A DNA stretch of 64,000 nucleotides, taken from contig NC_068911.1 of assembly GCF_023091745.1 (NCBI RefSeq), positions 156,288,004 to 156,352,003 on the forward strand, written 5' to 3'. Below the pieces are notes generated by a model. The model was not told where the DNA came from. It saw only the letters and a program-made list of their open reading frames with translations, and made no database searches. This DNA comes from Budorcas taxicolor. Taxonomy: Eukaryota > Chordata > Mammalia > Artiodactyla > Bovidae. The translations under genes and the position numbers were made by a program. Of this stretch, positions 33,688-45,524 are shown in pieces (positions within the stretch are counted from its first letter, which is position 1; every line of letters starts with the position of its first letter).

Positions 33688-33775
33688 CTGTTCTCAGTCT
33701 GCATAATAGAATCACCTAGAGAGCGTTAATGACCCATATTTTCAAGACACACCCTGAAGATCCTAGTTACCAGTT
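33688..33775 (+). repeat. Possible MER-type DNA transposon fragment
   Basis: gttctcagtctgcataatag and aatcacctagagagcgttaa resemble the 'gaatcacctgg' start of MER20/MER3-like elements. Short and uncertain. Confidence 0.35.
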
Positions 33776-33989
33776 TTGATGTGTGTGGTATTTCCCACTC
33801 TGACAAGCCATACTCTGACACCAGCTCGGTGTCCTACAACTCAACTTTACCCTGACACTATCTACACAGAGATAGCATCAGATTTCACAGGTTAAGGGTT
33901 CAGTCCTACAAGATTGCACACAGCCCCCACCCACACTGCAACCTCAGATGGCAGATGCAAGCCTAGATTATCACTTGTGCTTCTGACTC

Positions 33990-34640
33990 ACTGCCTGTAG
34001 ACCGGGGAGTTCAAAGACCCCCTCCATGTGTTTGATTAATTTACTTAAGTGACTCACAGAACTCAGAGAGACATTTTACTTACTATGTTACCAGTTTATT
34101 ATAGCAGGATATTACCTAGGAATAGTCAGATGGAAGACATACATGGTACAAGGTATGGGAAAAAGACACGGGGTCTCCATAATCTTTCTGGGCACACCAT
34201 TCTCCCCTCATCTCCTCTTGTCCAACAACTCGAAGCTCTTTGAACCTCATCCTTTTGAGTTTTTAATGGAGATTTCATTATATAGGTATGATTGATTAGT
34301 TACTGGCCATTGATGACCAATTCAACCTTCAGACCATCTCTCTTTCTCAGAGGTCAGGGAGTTGAGACTGAAAGTCCAAACATTATATTTATGATTGGTT
34401 CTCCTGGCAACCAGTCCTCAACCTTAAGTACTTTCCAAAAGTCACTCATTATCCTAAAACCAGTCGTAGTAGAAAGTGGCTTGTTACGCATAATGACAGC
34501 AATTTCATCTGAAGCGATTTTGAGAATTGAGAACTAGAGACCACATACTAAGCAAAAGATGCTCCCATTGCTCTTATCACTAGGGAAATTCCAAGGGTTG
34601 GGGGAGATTTCTTATAAATCACAATATATCACATACCCCA
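33990..34640. mobile_element. Old ERVL-class LTR, family and strand uncertain
   Basis: Blocks gtgactcacagaactcagag, ttaccagtttattatagcag, ctggccattgatgaccaatt, gagactgaaagtccaaacat and gaaattccaagggttggggg occur in the order of a common old mammalian LTR. No internal retroviral genes are seen. I cannot name the subfamily, and the left boundary could be some 150 bases earlier. Confidence 0.55.
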
Positions 34641-35460
34641 GTGGTTCCTGGATAAAGCCCGGGAATCTCTAGTTAATAAGGGTATTGGTGGTTGTAATGA
34701 AGGCAATCCATAAAGCAAACACTGAAAAGCACTGGTCAGTCCCAGTCCTTTGACAAAATAAGATGACCCACTTCTTAGTCAACTCTTTGTCAGCAGCACT
34801 AAGACAACTGCACCCTCAGATTGTACAAGGAGTGAATGCCCCACCCTCAGGTCACCTAAAGAGCTACTTTATTAACCAGGGGTTTCCTAGTTTCTAAACA
34901 ATCGTATTGGAATAAGCAATGCCTTCTTGCATTGATTTCAAGAACAAAGGGTAATTTTTTTTCAGTTTCTTCTAATTCCTACCACAGTCCTCTAAGACCA
35001 GTCATAAAGCAGAAAATTTCACTTTTTTCAAGTTACTTGAAAAAAAGACAAGCCTTGGCAGCATCCTCTTGGATCCTGCTTATGAAGAGAAGGGAACATG
35101 TGCATCTAAATGTCGCTCAGAGAACGTAGTGTTGTATCCACCATGGATGCTGCCACCATCAGCATGAAGAGTCACATCTTAGATGGGAGAAGACTGTGTA
35201 TCCTTTCCCACTGCTTCCCATAGCAATGAGGTCCTTCCCTTCCCCAGTGACTCAGGACTGCAGGGTCTCTTGCAGTGCAAGGCTGGAGAGAGGCGAAACA
35301 GAATAAGAGTGAAGAGGCATGTTAGAGCCCCTCACAACCATAACCCCAGCAGAAGCAATTCCCAAGCTGTCCCTCATCACCTGCTCTTCACCATTTCCTA
35401 AGGATCCCATGACCATTCATGCCAGGAGGCTCATATAAAGGCATTCTTTTCAAATATAAG
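34641..35460. other. Unassigned sequence
   Basis: About 800 bases with no recognised family. Short frames only. Confidence 0.45.
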
Positions 35461-35464
35461 CCTT

Positions 35465-35880
35465 TCAAATGAGTTAAGATTTCCACGTTATAGGTAACAG
35501 AAACTCAGTCAAAGTGGCAAAGGTTTAAAATAAAGGTAGATGGGAGTGAAATGTGCAGGGCTGTGAATGATGTCATCAGGTAACTGCCGTCCCTGTTTCT
35601 GTCACCCCATCATACACCTCTGCTCTGAGTCTCTCCATCAGTTAGGGCCACTCCACAGGCAGGCTGTCTCCACTCAAACGACAATATGGCTGCTGGTAGC
35701 CACAAAACCGCATGATTAGGGCTCCTGATGCTAAAGAAAGACAGCCAATCATATTAAGTTTCAGTGAGAGCTCTAATTGGCACTGCTTGGGCCCTACACC
35801 TACCCCTGAATCCACCTCAGTGTCAGAGTCATGAGCTCCCTGACTATCCACCATGAATCATGACCCACCCTTGACAGATT
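35465..35880. repeat. Probable old mammalian repeat, unassigned
   Basis: taacagaaactcagtcaaag, aatgatgtcatcaggtaact and tgagagctctaattggcact recall a common old interspersed repeat, but I cannot place the family. Confidence 0.35.
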
Positions 35881-35989
35881 GTGGGGGTAAGTTGAAGGAG
35901 AGCGCGTGAGATGGTAAGGAATGGAAAGAGTAGGGGGGTGGTGCACGCAAAGAACAAAACTATATATGGACTTGATCTTTCCCTCTTCC

Positions 35990-36240
35990 GCCTTTTCTAC
36001 CCTGCCACTTCTCATTCACTGACACTCAGCTCCAATGCAACCTCCTCTGAGAAACCTTTCAGAATTCCCTCTTGCGGAACAGCTGGTCTTCAAAAGCAGT
36101 ATTTACCCCTCTGACTCCTCTCTGGCAGGTCTCTATAAGGGCAAGAAACAAGCCAAAAACATCAAATTCATCTTTGTACCTGGAGCATTTAGCATCTTGG
36201 GACACCCTGTCTTGATTTTCTCCTAAAGCCAACATAAAAA
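35990..36240 (+). repeat. Possible L2 fragment
   Basis: cagctccaatgcaacctcct, ctgagaaacctttcagaatt and a later agcatttagcatcttgg resemble the L2 region before its 3' end. Confidence 0.35.
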
Positions 36241-36394
36241 GTAAGCACCATTGAACAAGAAGCAGCAACAGCTGAGGTTTGCCTCTTAGCCAGAGCAAAG
36301 CCAGTTTAGGCAGACCATCCAAATAGCCCTCTGTGGAACCCTCCCCAAAGAGGATTGCCTCCAGGTCTTCTTTTTTGCCATTTGAAATTTATTT

Positions 36395-36960
36395 CTAATT
36401 TCTTAAATCAGCTTTATCGAGGGTATAATTTATACACCCAAAATGTATTCATATTCAGTGTACAATTCAATGATTTTTAGAAAAACCAACTGCCTTGTGC
36501 AACCACCATGTTAACTAATTTTAGAGTTTTTCCATAACTCCCAAAAGTTCTCTTATGCCTGTTTGTGGACATGCCTCCTTCACAGCACATTCCCCAAGTC
36601 CACTAATCTACTCTCTGTCTCTATAGATTTGTCTCTTCTAGATGTTTCATGTAAATAGAATCATACGATGGTCATTTCAGGGACTTCCCTGGCTGTCCAA
36701 TGGTTAAGTCTCCATACGTACAAGGCAGGTGGCATGGGTTCAATCCCTGGTCAGGGAACTAAGTTCCTACATATTGAGGGTGGCCAAAAATATATAAATA
36801 TTTTCTAAAAATGAAAATTTTAAATACATGATCTGGCTTCTCTCATTTAGCATGATGTTGGGTGAGCCTTGTTGTAGCATATGCTAATATTTTATTCCCT
36901 TTAATTGCTGAATAATATTTTATTGCATGGATGCATCATACTTCACTTATCCTGCTCTAG
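36395..36960 (-). mobile_element. Old L1 3' UTR, antisense, interrupted by CHR-2
   Basis: cagctttatcgagggtataa, gtgtacaattcaatgatttt, gtaaatagaatcatacgatg, then after the SINE ggcttctctcatttagcatg and ctgaataatattttattgca. Typical antisense L1M 3' end. Confidence 0.85.
36680..36800 (+). mobile_element. CHR-2-type SINE
   Basis: gggacttccctggctgtcca, atggttaagtctccatacgt, catgggttcaatccctggtc and agggaactaagttcctacat, then an A-rich tail. Inserted in the antisense L1. Confidence 0.88.
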
Positions 36961-37545
36961 GTCTCCTTAACCCTCATTCTTGTGAGACAGAGAGAGAGCA
37001 TCCACAGAGAAAGGAAAAGAGAGCTGAAGTAGCCACAGTCCTGATGGCCCCAGGTTCCAACTCCTTTGTTTGTGATGGTCAACATTCTTCTCCCAGTAAC
37101 CATGGCCCAGGAACATACTCCTGCTCTTGACTACAGCCCATCCCGGCAGAGAGATGGGGACAAGAGAGGAGATGAAGACAGCAGTAATAGAGGAAACTCC
37201 AGCCTTCTATATGGTGAATATTTTGAATGCAGAATTCAATGCTACTGCAAAAAAAAGGCTAATGCTTATAGAAAAAGGATTTGGTATGAGCTCATGGGCT
37301 TTGCATATGTAACTAGAGGAAACATACTGAATTCAATTTAAATAGGAGTTGCTCTTGAGCAGGTAATTATAGTCTGTATATTTATATTTTCAAAAAAATT
37401 GCAAGAGTCTTAGGAGCATCTTTGGGGTAAAAATTATAGAAAAGAAGCAATTTTCTTTTTTAAGGTAAAGGATTATTATATCAACCTCTTACAAGATAAA
37501 AATATGTACTTTTCAGTACTAATTTTTCAAGAGTGTTCTTTCCTG
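36961..37545. other. Unassigned sequence
   Basis: About 580 bases, no recognised feature. Confidence 0.45.
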
Positions 37546-37814
37546 ACACACTTGCACATACACACACACACAGAGATACACACACTACACACACACAGAG
37601 ATACACACACTACACACACACACACACACACACCACACACACACATACCACACACACACACCCCACACACATACACCCCACACATACATACATACATCAA
37701 TACATACACACTACACACATACACACACACTACATGCCACACACACACTCCACATACCACACACACACACACCCCACACATGCATACACACTACACACTA
37801 CATACACGCACACA
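37546..37814. repeat. Complex CA-rich satellite
   Basis: About 270 bases of (CA)n with interspersed tacac, gagatacac, ccacac and catac units in irregular higher-order repetition. Long His/Thr-rich or Cys/Val-rich frames on both strands are artefacts of the repeat. Confidence 0.97.
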
Positions 37815-37815
37815 T

Positions 37816-38340
37816 ATGTTTTTCTCTATTTAAACATGATAACATCCTTGACTTTTCTTTCTTCACCAATTAGTGTCTTTAAGCTGAGCCCTTCTAATTA
37901 AATAAACCATCAGCTCAGAGGTCACATTGTGGGGATAGCGGGCTGGGGGAGAAAGTATTAGAAAATTACCTCACACATTATCAGAGATTTTATTTCACAG
38001 CACGCACACAAAGGAGCTCTGCATCCAGGGCACAAGAGATTACTCATGGAAGGAATTTGCACTGAAAGATAATGAGGGAGCTTTCAGCAAGCCATCAATC
38101 TGCTGGCTGTTCCTGGAGGCCCCTGGACAGTCAGAACGCAGGGCCAAGCTGAATGGAAGCAAGGTGACATTTAGAGGACATGGTTCATTGAAAAGAGCAA
38201 ATACGTGCAACTCTAGGAATATTGTCTTGGGGGAAAATAAACCTTGCTACCATGAACACCATTGTTGTAGCTGGTGAATCCTTCCCAGCTTTCGAAGCCC
38301 TTTGGCAACCTGGGGACATTGCAGAAAACCCGAGAGACTA
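37816..38340. other. Repeat-poor sequence
   Basis: About 520 bases with no recognised repeat. 38030-38180 has balanced composition (for example ccatcaatctgctggctgtt) and may be unique sequence. Confidence 0.45.
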
Positions 38341-38344
38341 CTGT

Positions 38345-38838
38345 TGTTGTTGTTGTTTTTCTGTGCTAACTACTTGATTTCACTGATGGTTGCTTTCCAA
38401 TGTTCTGTTTGTGTCTGCTGTACAGCAAAGTGAAGCACCTCTATGTGTACATAACGTTAGCGTTAGTTGCTCTGTCATGTCCAACTCTTTGTGACCCCAT
38501 GGACTGTAGACCACCAGGCTCCTCTGTCCATGGAATTCTACAGGCAAGAATACTGGAGTGGGTTGCCATTTCCTTCTCCCTATGTATACACATATCCCCT
38601 CTTTTTGGATTTCCTTCCCTTTCAGGTCACCACAGAGCACTAAGTAGAGTTCCCTGGGCTATACAATAAGCTCTCATTAGTTACTTATTTTATGCATAAT
38701 GTATATATGTCAATCCCAATCGCTCAGTTCCTCACACTCCCACTTACCCCCTTGGTATGCATATGTCTGTATTTCTATTTCTGTTTCACAAATAAGTTCA
38801 TCTATACCATTTTTCTGGATTCCACATACATGCATTCT
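38345..38838 (-). mobile_element. L1 3' end, antisense, interrupted by BovA
   Basis: tgtctgctgtacagcaaagt, then after the SINE tataatacataagct-type blocks seen as gggctatacaataagctctc, atgtatatatgtcaatccca and acaaataagttcatctatac. Left end carries a (TTG)n run. Confidence 0.85.
38454..38579 (-). mobile_element. BovA-type SINE (head-less Bov-tA)
   Basis: gttagcgttagttgctctgt through gttgccatttccttctcc. TSD with two mismatches: ctatgtgtacata at 38441-38453, ctatgtatacaca at 38580-38592. Confidence 0.9.
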
Positions 38839-38841
38839 TGC

Positions 38842-38975
38842 TGTCTACAAGAGACCCACTTCAGACCTAAGGATACATACAGACTGAAAGTGAGGAGACG
38901 GAAAAAGTTACTCCATGCAATAGAAAGCTGGAGTAGCAATCGGAGAAAGCAACACTCATATCAGATGAAAAAGAA
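38842..38975 (+). pseudogene. L1 ORF2 endonuclease fragment, inverted relative to its 3' UTR
   Basis: Plus-strand translation includes LQETHFRPKDTYRLKV, the conserved early ORF2 (endonuclease) segment of mammalian L1, whose Glu in QETH is catalytic. It directly abuts an L1 3' end of the opposite orientation, the structure expected from twin-priming inversion during insertion. The fragment ends near cactcatatcagatg after a 13-base disruption. Non-functional. Confidence 0.8.
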
Positions 38976-38989
38976 AGAGAATAACTGCT

Positions 38990-40323
38990 GATGCTTACCA
39001 GAACTGCAGACCCAGTAGGGAGCAAGGCAGAGTGCGATAGACAGGCTCTCAATGAAATTTTGCAGGAAGAGCTTCAGAGATACTTCCTTGTCTTATCCAT
39101 TTCACACTCTGCTGTTTTTTGTCCTGCATAGGTTTCAGTATGAAAGAACTGTGGGTATTCTCTGAACTGAAGAAGTTAGTTTTAGAGAGGAAAGGTAACT
39201 TATAATATCACTGTTTCATGAAAGAATCAAGTTTCAAAATGCCACCTGGGAAACAGGTCCTACAGAGAACTCAGGTAAGTACATGAGATGATTCACCTTG
39301 ACTTGGACTACTTCTCAAAGCCCCATGTCTCTCTAGGTCCCCATGTCTTTAACCCCATTTCATCTTTATCCCTCCATTACACAAAATACACACTCACTGC
39401 GGAAATTTCTTGGAAGAAAATATCAAGAGAAGCCTAAATTTTCTGTGATGCTACCCATCAGTGATGAACATCATTAACATGTTATCTAATATTCTAGGCT
39501 TATCTCAGGAAATGCAAATGGGTACATATAAGCATGCAAATGTACTACATCCTCTTCGTGTGTATACATGTACATATGTACATATTCTTTTCACAAAAGG
39601 TATCATCCTGATCATATGTTATAACTTACTATTGTTCAATCAATAATAAAACCTGTATATATTTCACATTATTAAATATACATTCCAAAGAGCTATGTTG
39701 TGTTTTGTAGTATGAATGTCCTATAATTTCTTTAAACCCAGTATTAGAAACAAAGTCAGAAGCATGACTGAGATAATTATGATTCTCAACTTCCCTGGAT
39801 CTTCTACTCAAAATAACAACTTGACACTTATTTGTGCACACTCAGGAATGCATATTGTGTCATAACACCAGAGAAAGCTGCAGAGCACCTGGGAAGTGGC
39901 AGAAATCCTGAAAGGATTAAAAAGTACACTGAATACTAGAAGTATTTTTCAAAACTTACTGGAGCATGGATTCATTGTAAGCCACTTTAGCTGTCTTGGT
40001 ATGCTGTAACATCCACCACAGCTGTTTTGCACATGGTAGTGGAAAAAAAAAAAAAAGTTTGTTGATTGCAAAAGAATAAAGGATAGGAGAACATACATGA
40101 TCCTTGCCATGAGCTGGAGAACTCCAAACTTAAGTAATCGCTTTAAGTCCTTGTATAACTGGGGTAAAGTATAAATCTTTGGAAAAAAGGCAAAAGGGGG
40201 TGACAGGAGATCCCAGAAAATTCCAAGAGGTTCCAAAAGAAATCAACTCCTCTCTCAAAGAAAGCAACTCTTATATCAGTACTGCAAAAAAAAAAGTTGG
40301 AGAAAAAATGAGAGCTGGGTTCA
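38990..40323. other. Largely unassigned sequence
   Basis: About 1.3 kb. The part 39400-39690 (atgaacatcattaacatgtt, acaaaaggtatcatcctgat) recalls a common old interspersed repeat I cannot name. A short poly(A) lies near 40041-40056. No exon supported. Confidence 0.4.
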
Positions 40324-40330
40324 TATGTGT

Positions 40331-40532
40331 AATGCCTAAGTGAGTGCTAAGTTGTGTCCGACTCTTTGCAACCCCATGGACTGCAGCCCACTGGGCTCCT
40401 CTGACCATGGGATTTCCCAGGTTAGAATACTGGAGTGGGTTGCCATTTCCTCCTCCAGGACATCTTCTCAACCCAGGGACTGAACCCACATCTCCCTGGC
40501 TTGGTAGGCATATCCTTTACCACTGAGCCACC
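40331..40532 (-). mobile_element. Bov-tA SINE
   Basis: agtgctaagttgtgtccgac through the head complement cctttaccactgagccacc. Candidate TSD tatgtgt at 40324-40330 and 40533-40539. Confidence 0.92.
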
Positions 40533-40539
40533 TATGTGT

Positions 40540-41695
40540 GCACTGCAATTAAGAATACCACAAGGTCTGAGTACTTGAATATCATCAAGCAGCAAATTTT
40601 CAAGTATTAATTGAGATTAGCTTCAGTTTCTGTACCAAAAACAGTTATCTGGCCAGTGTATAAATGGCTTCTAGCGTTGGGGGAGGGGAGGAATATATGG
40701 AATTGGCAGGCAAAGACTGCAATTTCCATTTTATAGAGAAAAATAAATAGGTATGTCTATGGCTCTGGAGAATGTCTGATGACCATAGCTGTCAGTGAAA
40801 TTGGCCGAAAACTCTTCCAAGTCCCAATGCTAGATGGAAAGAACCTAACCTTTGAACTACATGATAAACCGTGAAGCTAAATCAAGCATTTTCACCTTTC
40901 TTCCCTGTTACGGCTTTTTTCCCTTAACATCTAAAGTCTAATAGGAATCTCACTGTTCAAGCCATCAGTAGCATGACTCCAGCTGATTTAGCGTCATCAT
41001 GTATTATAAAATGCCTATCAATCTTCCATTTTGTAAAATAACTTCTATATGTCCTTTCAGTAAATTGAAATGTTCTTAGCTGCCCACACACTACAGACAG
41101 ACTTCAGTTATTTTTCACCACAGACACCAATGGCAAAAACCCCAAAGCCAATCATTGCATCCTACAGCAAAAGGTCTAAAATGCTGCTGAAGTTACCAAT
41201 CTGATTCCAGTACACTCATGCCTTCTGCTTTGTAAAAAGCAGCTGCTCTTATGTCAAGTTCATCTGCTTAAAATATTTACTGTACATAATCCTCACTTAG
41301 CTGGCAGGTCTTTGCCATAGAAACGATCTTAGCAACCGAGATGCGCATCAGCAGGAAGACAAGCAAATATTTGAAAGAACAGAAGCACCTCTGCAAAACA
41401 CTCCTAGTCTTGAGAAGAACGATTTCTATGGTGAAACACTGGGAAAATAAGTACTGGTGACACAAACAGGAACCCATTGGGATCAGATGCTCTGCCAACT
41501 TTTTGCCATCATCCTTGGTTTTCAGCAAAGAAAGCCAGAATAAAGATCCTTAACTGGATCTGTAATTACACACCAGCTGGAATTGCAGTTATTGAAGCTT
41601 GTAAGTCTTTCTGCTTAGCCTTGCCAGTTTCAGGCATAGTAACCAGCAACAAACCAACTCAGTCCTACCCAGTTTCTGAGACAACCCATTCACTT
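40540..41695. other. Unassigned sequence
   Basis: About 1.15 kb with no recognised repeat or exon. Confidence 0.45.
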
Positions 41696-41699
41696 CTTA

Positions 41700-41810
41700 T
41701 ACAATTGTTCATTGAGCACCAACCAATGTCTGACATTTAGCTGTGGGCTGAGAATGCAGTAAAGAATAAGATGGAATCTCAATTTTCATGAAACTTCCAT
41801 GCCAGAAAAT
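41700..41810 (-). repeat. L2 LINE 3' fragment, antisense
   Basis: gttcattgagcaccaaccaa, tgggctgagaatgcagtaaa and caattttcatgaaacttcca follow the antisense L2 end. Confidence 0.55.
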
Positions 41811-41999
41811 GAATATGGTAAGTCAATCCATTCATCCATCCATCATCCTTTTGTACATACATCAGATGTGAATAAAAAAAGAAACAATCTCAGATACTAA
41901 ATAATGCTATGAAGAAATTAAGCTAAATAATGTGAAAGGAGAGTAGGTGGGAGTAATTTGGGTAACTTGATTAGTGAAGGTCTATTCATGTATGATATA

Positions 42000-42542
42000 A
42001 ATAGAGAAGAGAGCCGATACAAAAGGAAAAAGGTACAAAAATGGACAGAAGACATAAACATGTAGTTCAGAAAAAAAAAAAAAACCACACCAATGAACAT
42101 GTAAGTGAGGAAAGATGTCCAATTTTGCTTACAGTAAAATAAATGCATAACACAAAAGAGAAATGCTTGAGAAACACCTTGCTGATAAGGTATGAGGTGA
42201 CAGGCAGTATTGTCATATGTTGTTAATCACTTTATAAAATGGCACTAACCTAAGCTAGGCTGTTAGCAGTATTTTACAAAAGCACATGCATTTATCCTAT
42301 GACTTAGCTGTCCAAATGCTCTGAATCTACCTGAGGACCTACCGCCACAAAAGAAAACTACAAACACGAGGTTATTCATTGAGGTATCATGTACAGTTAC
42401 AAAAAATTGAAAACAATCCAAAAATCCAATAACTGAGGACCTGCTGAATCAAAAATGGTACATCCACACAATGGAGTACCTTGCAGCAGTAAAAAGGAAA
42501 AAAAAAAAAAAAAGAGGAAGAGCTTTACATAGGGGTACAAAG
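42000..42542 (+). mobile_element. Old L1M, 3' part, left segment
   Basis: acaaaaatggacagaagaca, ttacaaaaaattgaaaacaa, atggtacatccacacaatgg, agtaccttgcagcagtaaaa, and agaggaagagctttacatag follow old L1 3' sequence. Continues at 44825 after a BovB. Confidence 0.78.
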
Positions 42543-42551
42543 TGGATTCCA
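42543..42551 (+). repeat. Target-site duplication, left copy
   Basis: tggattcca, repeated at 44825-44833 after the BovB tail. Confidence 0.85.
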
Positions 42552-44824
42552 TGTGTAGAGTCTTCTTTACACATGGACATCACCAGATGGTCAACACCAA
42601 AATCAGACTGATTATATTCTTTGCAGCCAAAGGTGGAGAAGCTCTATACAGTTAGCAAAAACAAGACTGGGAGCTGACTGTGGCTCAGATCATGAACTCC
42701 TCATCACAAATTCAGACTTAAATTGAAGAAAGTAGGGAAAACCACTAGACCATTCAGGTATGACCTAAATCAAATCCTAACGATTATATAGTGGAAGTGA
42801 GAAATAGATTTAAGGGACTAGATCTGATAGACAGAGTACCTGATGAACTGTGGATGGAGGCTTGTGACATTGTACAGGAGACAGGGATCAAAACCATCCC
42901 CATGGAAAAGAAATGCAAAAAAGCAAAATGCCTGTCTGAGGAGGCCTTACAAATAGCTGTGAAATGAAGAAAAGCCAAAAGCAAAGGAGAAAAGGAAAGA
43001 TATACCCATTTGAATGCAGAGTTCCAAAGAAGAGAGCAAGGAGAGATAAGAAAGCCTTCCTCAGTAATCAGTGCAAAGAAATAGAGGAAAACAATAGAAT
43101 GGTAAAGACTAGACATCTCTTCAAAAAACTAGAGATACCAACGGAATATTTCATGCATAGATGGGCACAATAAAGGACAGAAATGGTATGGACCTAACAG
43201 AAGCAGAAAATATTAAGAAGAGGTGGCAAAAATACACAGAAGAACTGTACAAAATAGATCTTCATGACCAACATAATCATGATGGTGTGATCACTCACCT
43301 AGACCCAGACATCCTGTAATGTGAAGTCAAGTGGGCCTTAGGAAGCATCACTATAAACAAAGCTAGTGGAGGTGATGGAATTCCAGTTGAGCTATTTCAA
43401 ATCCTAAAAGATGATGCTATGAAAGTGCTGTGCTCAATATATCAGCAAATTTGGGAAACTCAGCAGTGGCCACAAGACTGGAAAAGGTCAGCTTTCATTC
43501 CAATCCCAAAGAAAGGTAATGCCAAAGAATGTTCAAACTACCACCCAATTGCACTCATCTCACACATTAGCAAAGTAATGCTCAAAATTCTCCAAGCCAG
43601 GCTTCAGCAATACATGAACCGTGAACTTCTAGATGTTCAAGCTGGTTTCTAAAAAAGCAGAGGAACCAGAGATCAAATTGCCACCATCCGCTGGATCATC
43701 AAAAAAGCAAGAGAGTTCCAGAAAAACATCTATTTCTGCTTTATTTACTATGTCAAAGCCTTTGACTGTGTGAATCACAATAAACTGTGGAAAATTCTTC
43801 AAGAGATGGGAATACCAGACCACCTGAACTGCCTCTTGAGGAACCTGTATGCAGGTCAGGAAGCAACAGTTAGAACTGGGCATGGAACAAGAGACTGGAT
43901 CCAAATAGGGAAAAGAGTATGTCGTGTGTGTTTATTGTCACCCTGCTTATTTAACTTGTATGCAGAGTACATAATGAGAAACACTGGGCTGGAGGAAGCA
44001 CAAGCTGGAATCAAGATTGCCAGGAGAAATATCTATAACCTCAGATATGTAGATGACACCACTCTTATGGCAGAAACTGAAGAAGAACTAAAGAGCCTCT
44101 TGATGAAAGTGAAAGAGGAGAGTGAAAAAGTTGGCTTAAAACTCAACATTCAGAAAACGAAGATTATGGCATCCAGTCCCATCACTTCATGGCAAATAGA
44201 TGAGCAAACAGTGGAAACAGTGGCTGACTTAATTTTTTCGGGCTCCGAAATCAATGGTGACTGTAGCCATGAAATAAAAAGATGCTTACTCCTTGGAAGA
44301 AAAGCTATGATCAGTCTAGAGAGCATATTCAAAAGCAGAGACATTACTTTCCAACAAAGGTCCGTCTAGTCAAGGCTATGGTTTTTCCAGTAGTCACGTA
44401 TGGATGTGAGGGTTGGACTATAAAGAAAGCTGAGCGCCAAAGAATTGATGCTTTTGAACTGTGGTGTTGGAGAAGACTCTTGAGAGTCCCTTGGACTACA
44501 AGGAGATCCAACCAGTCCATCCTAAAGGAGATCATTTCTGAGTGTTCATTGGAAGGACTGATGCTGAAGCTGAAACTCCAATACTTGGGCCACCTGATGC
44601 GAAGAGCTGACTCATTTGAAAAGACCCTGATGCCAGGGAAAGGTTGAAGGCAGGGGGAGAGGGGGATGACAGAGGATGAGATGGTTGAATGGCATCACCG
44701 ACTCAATGGACATGAGTTTGAGTAAACTCCAGAAGTTGGTGATGGACAGGGAGGTCTGGCGTTCCACAGTCCATGAGGTGGCAAAGTCAAACAAGACTGA
44801 GTAACTGAACTGAACTGAATGAAA
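42552..44824 (+). mobile_element. BovB LINE, 5'-truncated, 2.3 kb, heavily mutated
   Basis: From the end of the endonuclease (acacatggacatcaccagat) to the gaact tail. The first ~15 bases are an inverted copy of adjacent BovB sequence. Many stops and indels: for example tcctgtaatgtgaag near 43313, ggtttctaaaaaagc near 43646, and small deletions near 44255. RT core is still visible (NLRYVDDTTLM, with YVDD rather than YADD at about 44046). Flanked by a 9-bp TSD. Confidence 0.93.
43770..44369 (+). pseudogene. BovB reverse transcriptase fragment with YVDD
   Basis: A 199-codon open piece of the RT palm and thumb. It starts at an internal Met (MNHNKLWKIL, normally VDHNKLW), so motif A's neighbour is altered. 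Motif B is degraded (GKRVCRVCLLSPCLF instead of GKGVCQGCILSPCLF) and motif C reads YVDD. It ends through frameshifts near 44250 and 44360. These changes, plus stops upstream, make this copy non-functional and probably older than the one at 25.9 kb. Confidence 0.82.
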
Positions 44825-44883
44825 TGGATTCCAATATATATTGGAAGGTTGAAAAGGGAAGATGCAAAATAATGCATATGCTA
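44825..44883 (+). mobile_element. Old L1M, right segment
   Basis: tggattccaatatatattgg and ggaagatgcaaaataatgca resume the L1M interrupted at 42542. Confidence 0.65.
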
Positions 44884-45105
44884 TTTTTTTAACAGTTTTA
44901 TTGAGATACAGGCGATACAAAGAAATGAACATATTTAATATATACAATTCGAAGAGTCTGAACTTATGCGAACACCCTTAATAACATCGCCACAATCAAA
45001 GTCATTGATGTATCCAACAACCCCCAAGGTTTCTACGTGTCCATTTGCTTTTGTTTCATTTTGCTTTGGTAAGAACAGTTACCTCATGGTAACTGAAGCC
45101 AACAG

Positions 45106-45317
45106 GTTTCCCTGGTGGCTCAGACGGTAAAGCGTCTGCCTGCAATGTGGGAAACCTGGGTTCGATTCCTGGGTCGGGAAGATCCCCTGGAGAAGGAAAC
45201 GGCAATCCACTCCAGCACTCTTGCCTGGAAAATCGCATGGACAGAAGAGCCTGATAGGCTACAGTCCATGGGGTCACAAAGAGTCGGACACGACTGAGCG
45301 ACTTCACTTTCACTTTC
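45106..45317 (+). mobile_element. Bov-tA SINE with 11-bp TSD and 5' filler
   Basis: Well-preserved: tttccctggtggctcagacg, gttcgattcctgggtcggga, ending gagcgacttcactttcactt. The L1 target aagaacagtta is duplicated exactly (45071-45081 and 45318-45328). About 24 bases (45082-45105) between the left TSD copy and the SINE head belong to neither. Confidence 0.93.
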
Positions 45318-45524
45318 AAGAACAGTTAACATGAGATTCACTGTGTTAAATTTTGCAATGCACAATACATATTGTGCATTTATGCACAGTTTAGCCATTA
45401 TGTTTACAACTCCTTTCCAGATTTTATTTATCTTAAAAACTGAAACTTTGCACCCATTGAATGACAACTCTCTGTTTCCCCATCTCCACTCCCAGATCCT
45501 AGCAACCACTATTGTATTTCTGTT

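Noticed and set aside
37504..37901. Overlapping 84-122-codon frames on both strands
   Set aside because: Translation of the CA satellite (His/Thr or Cys/Val repeats). No gene.
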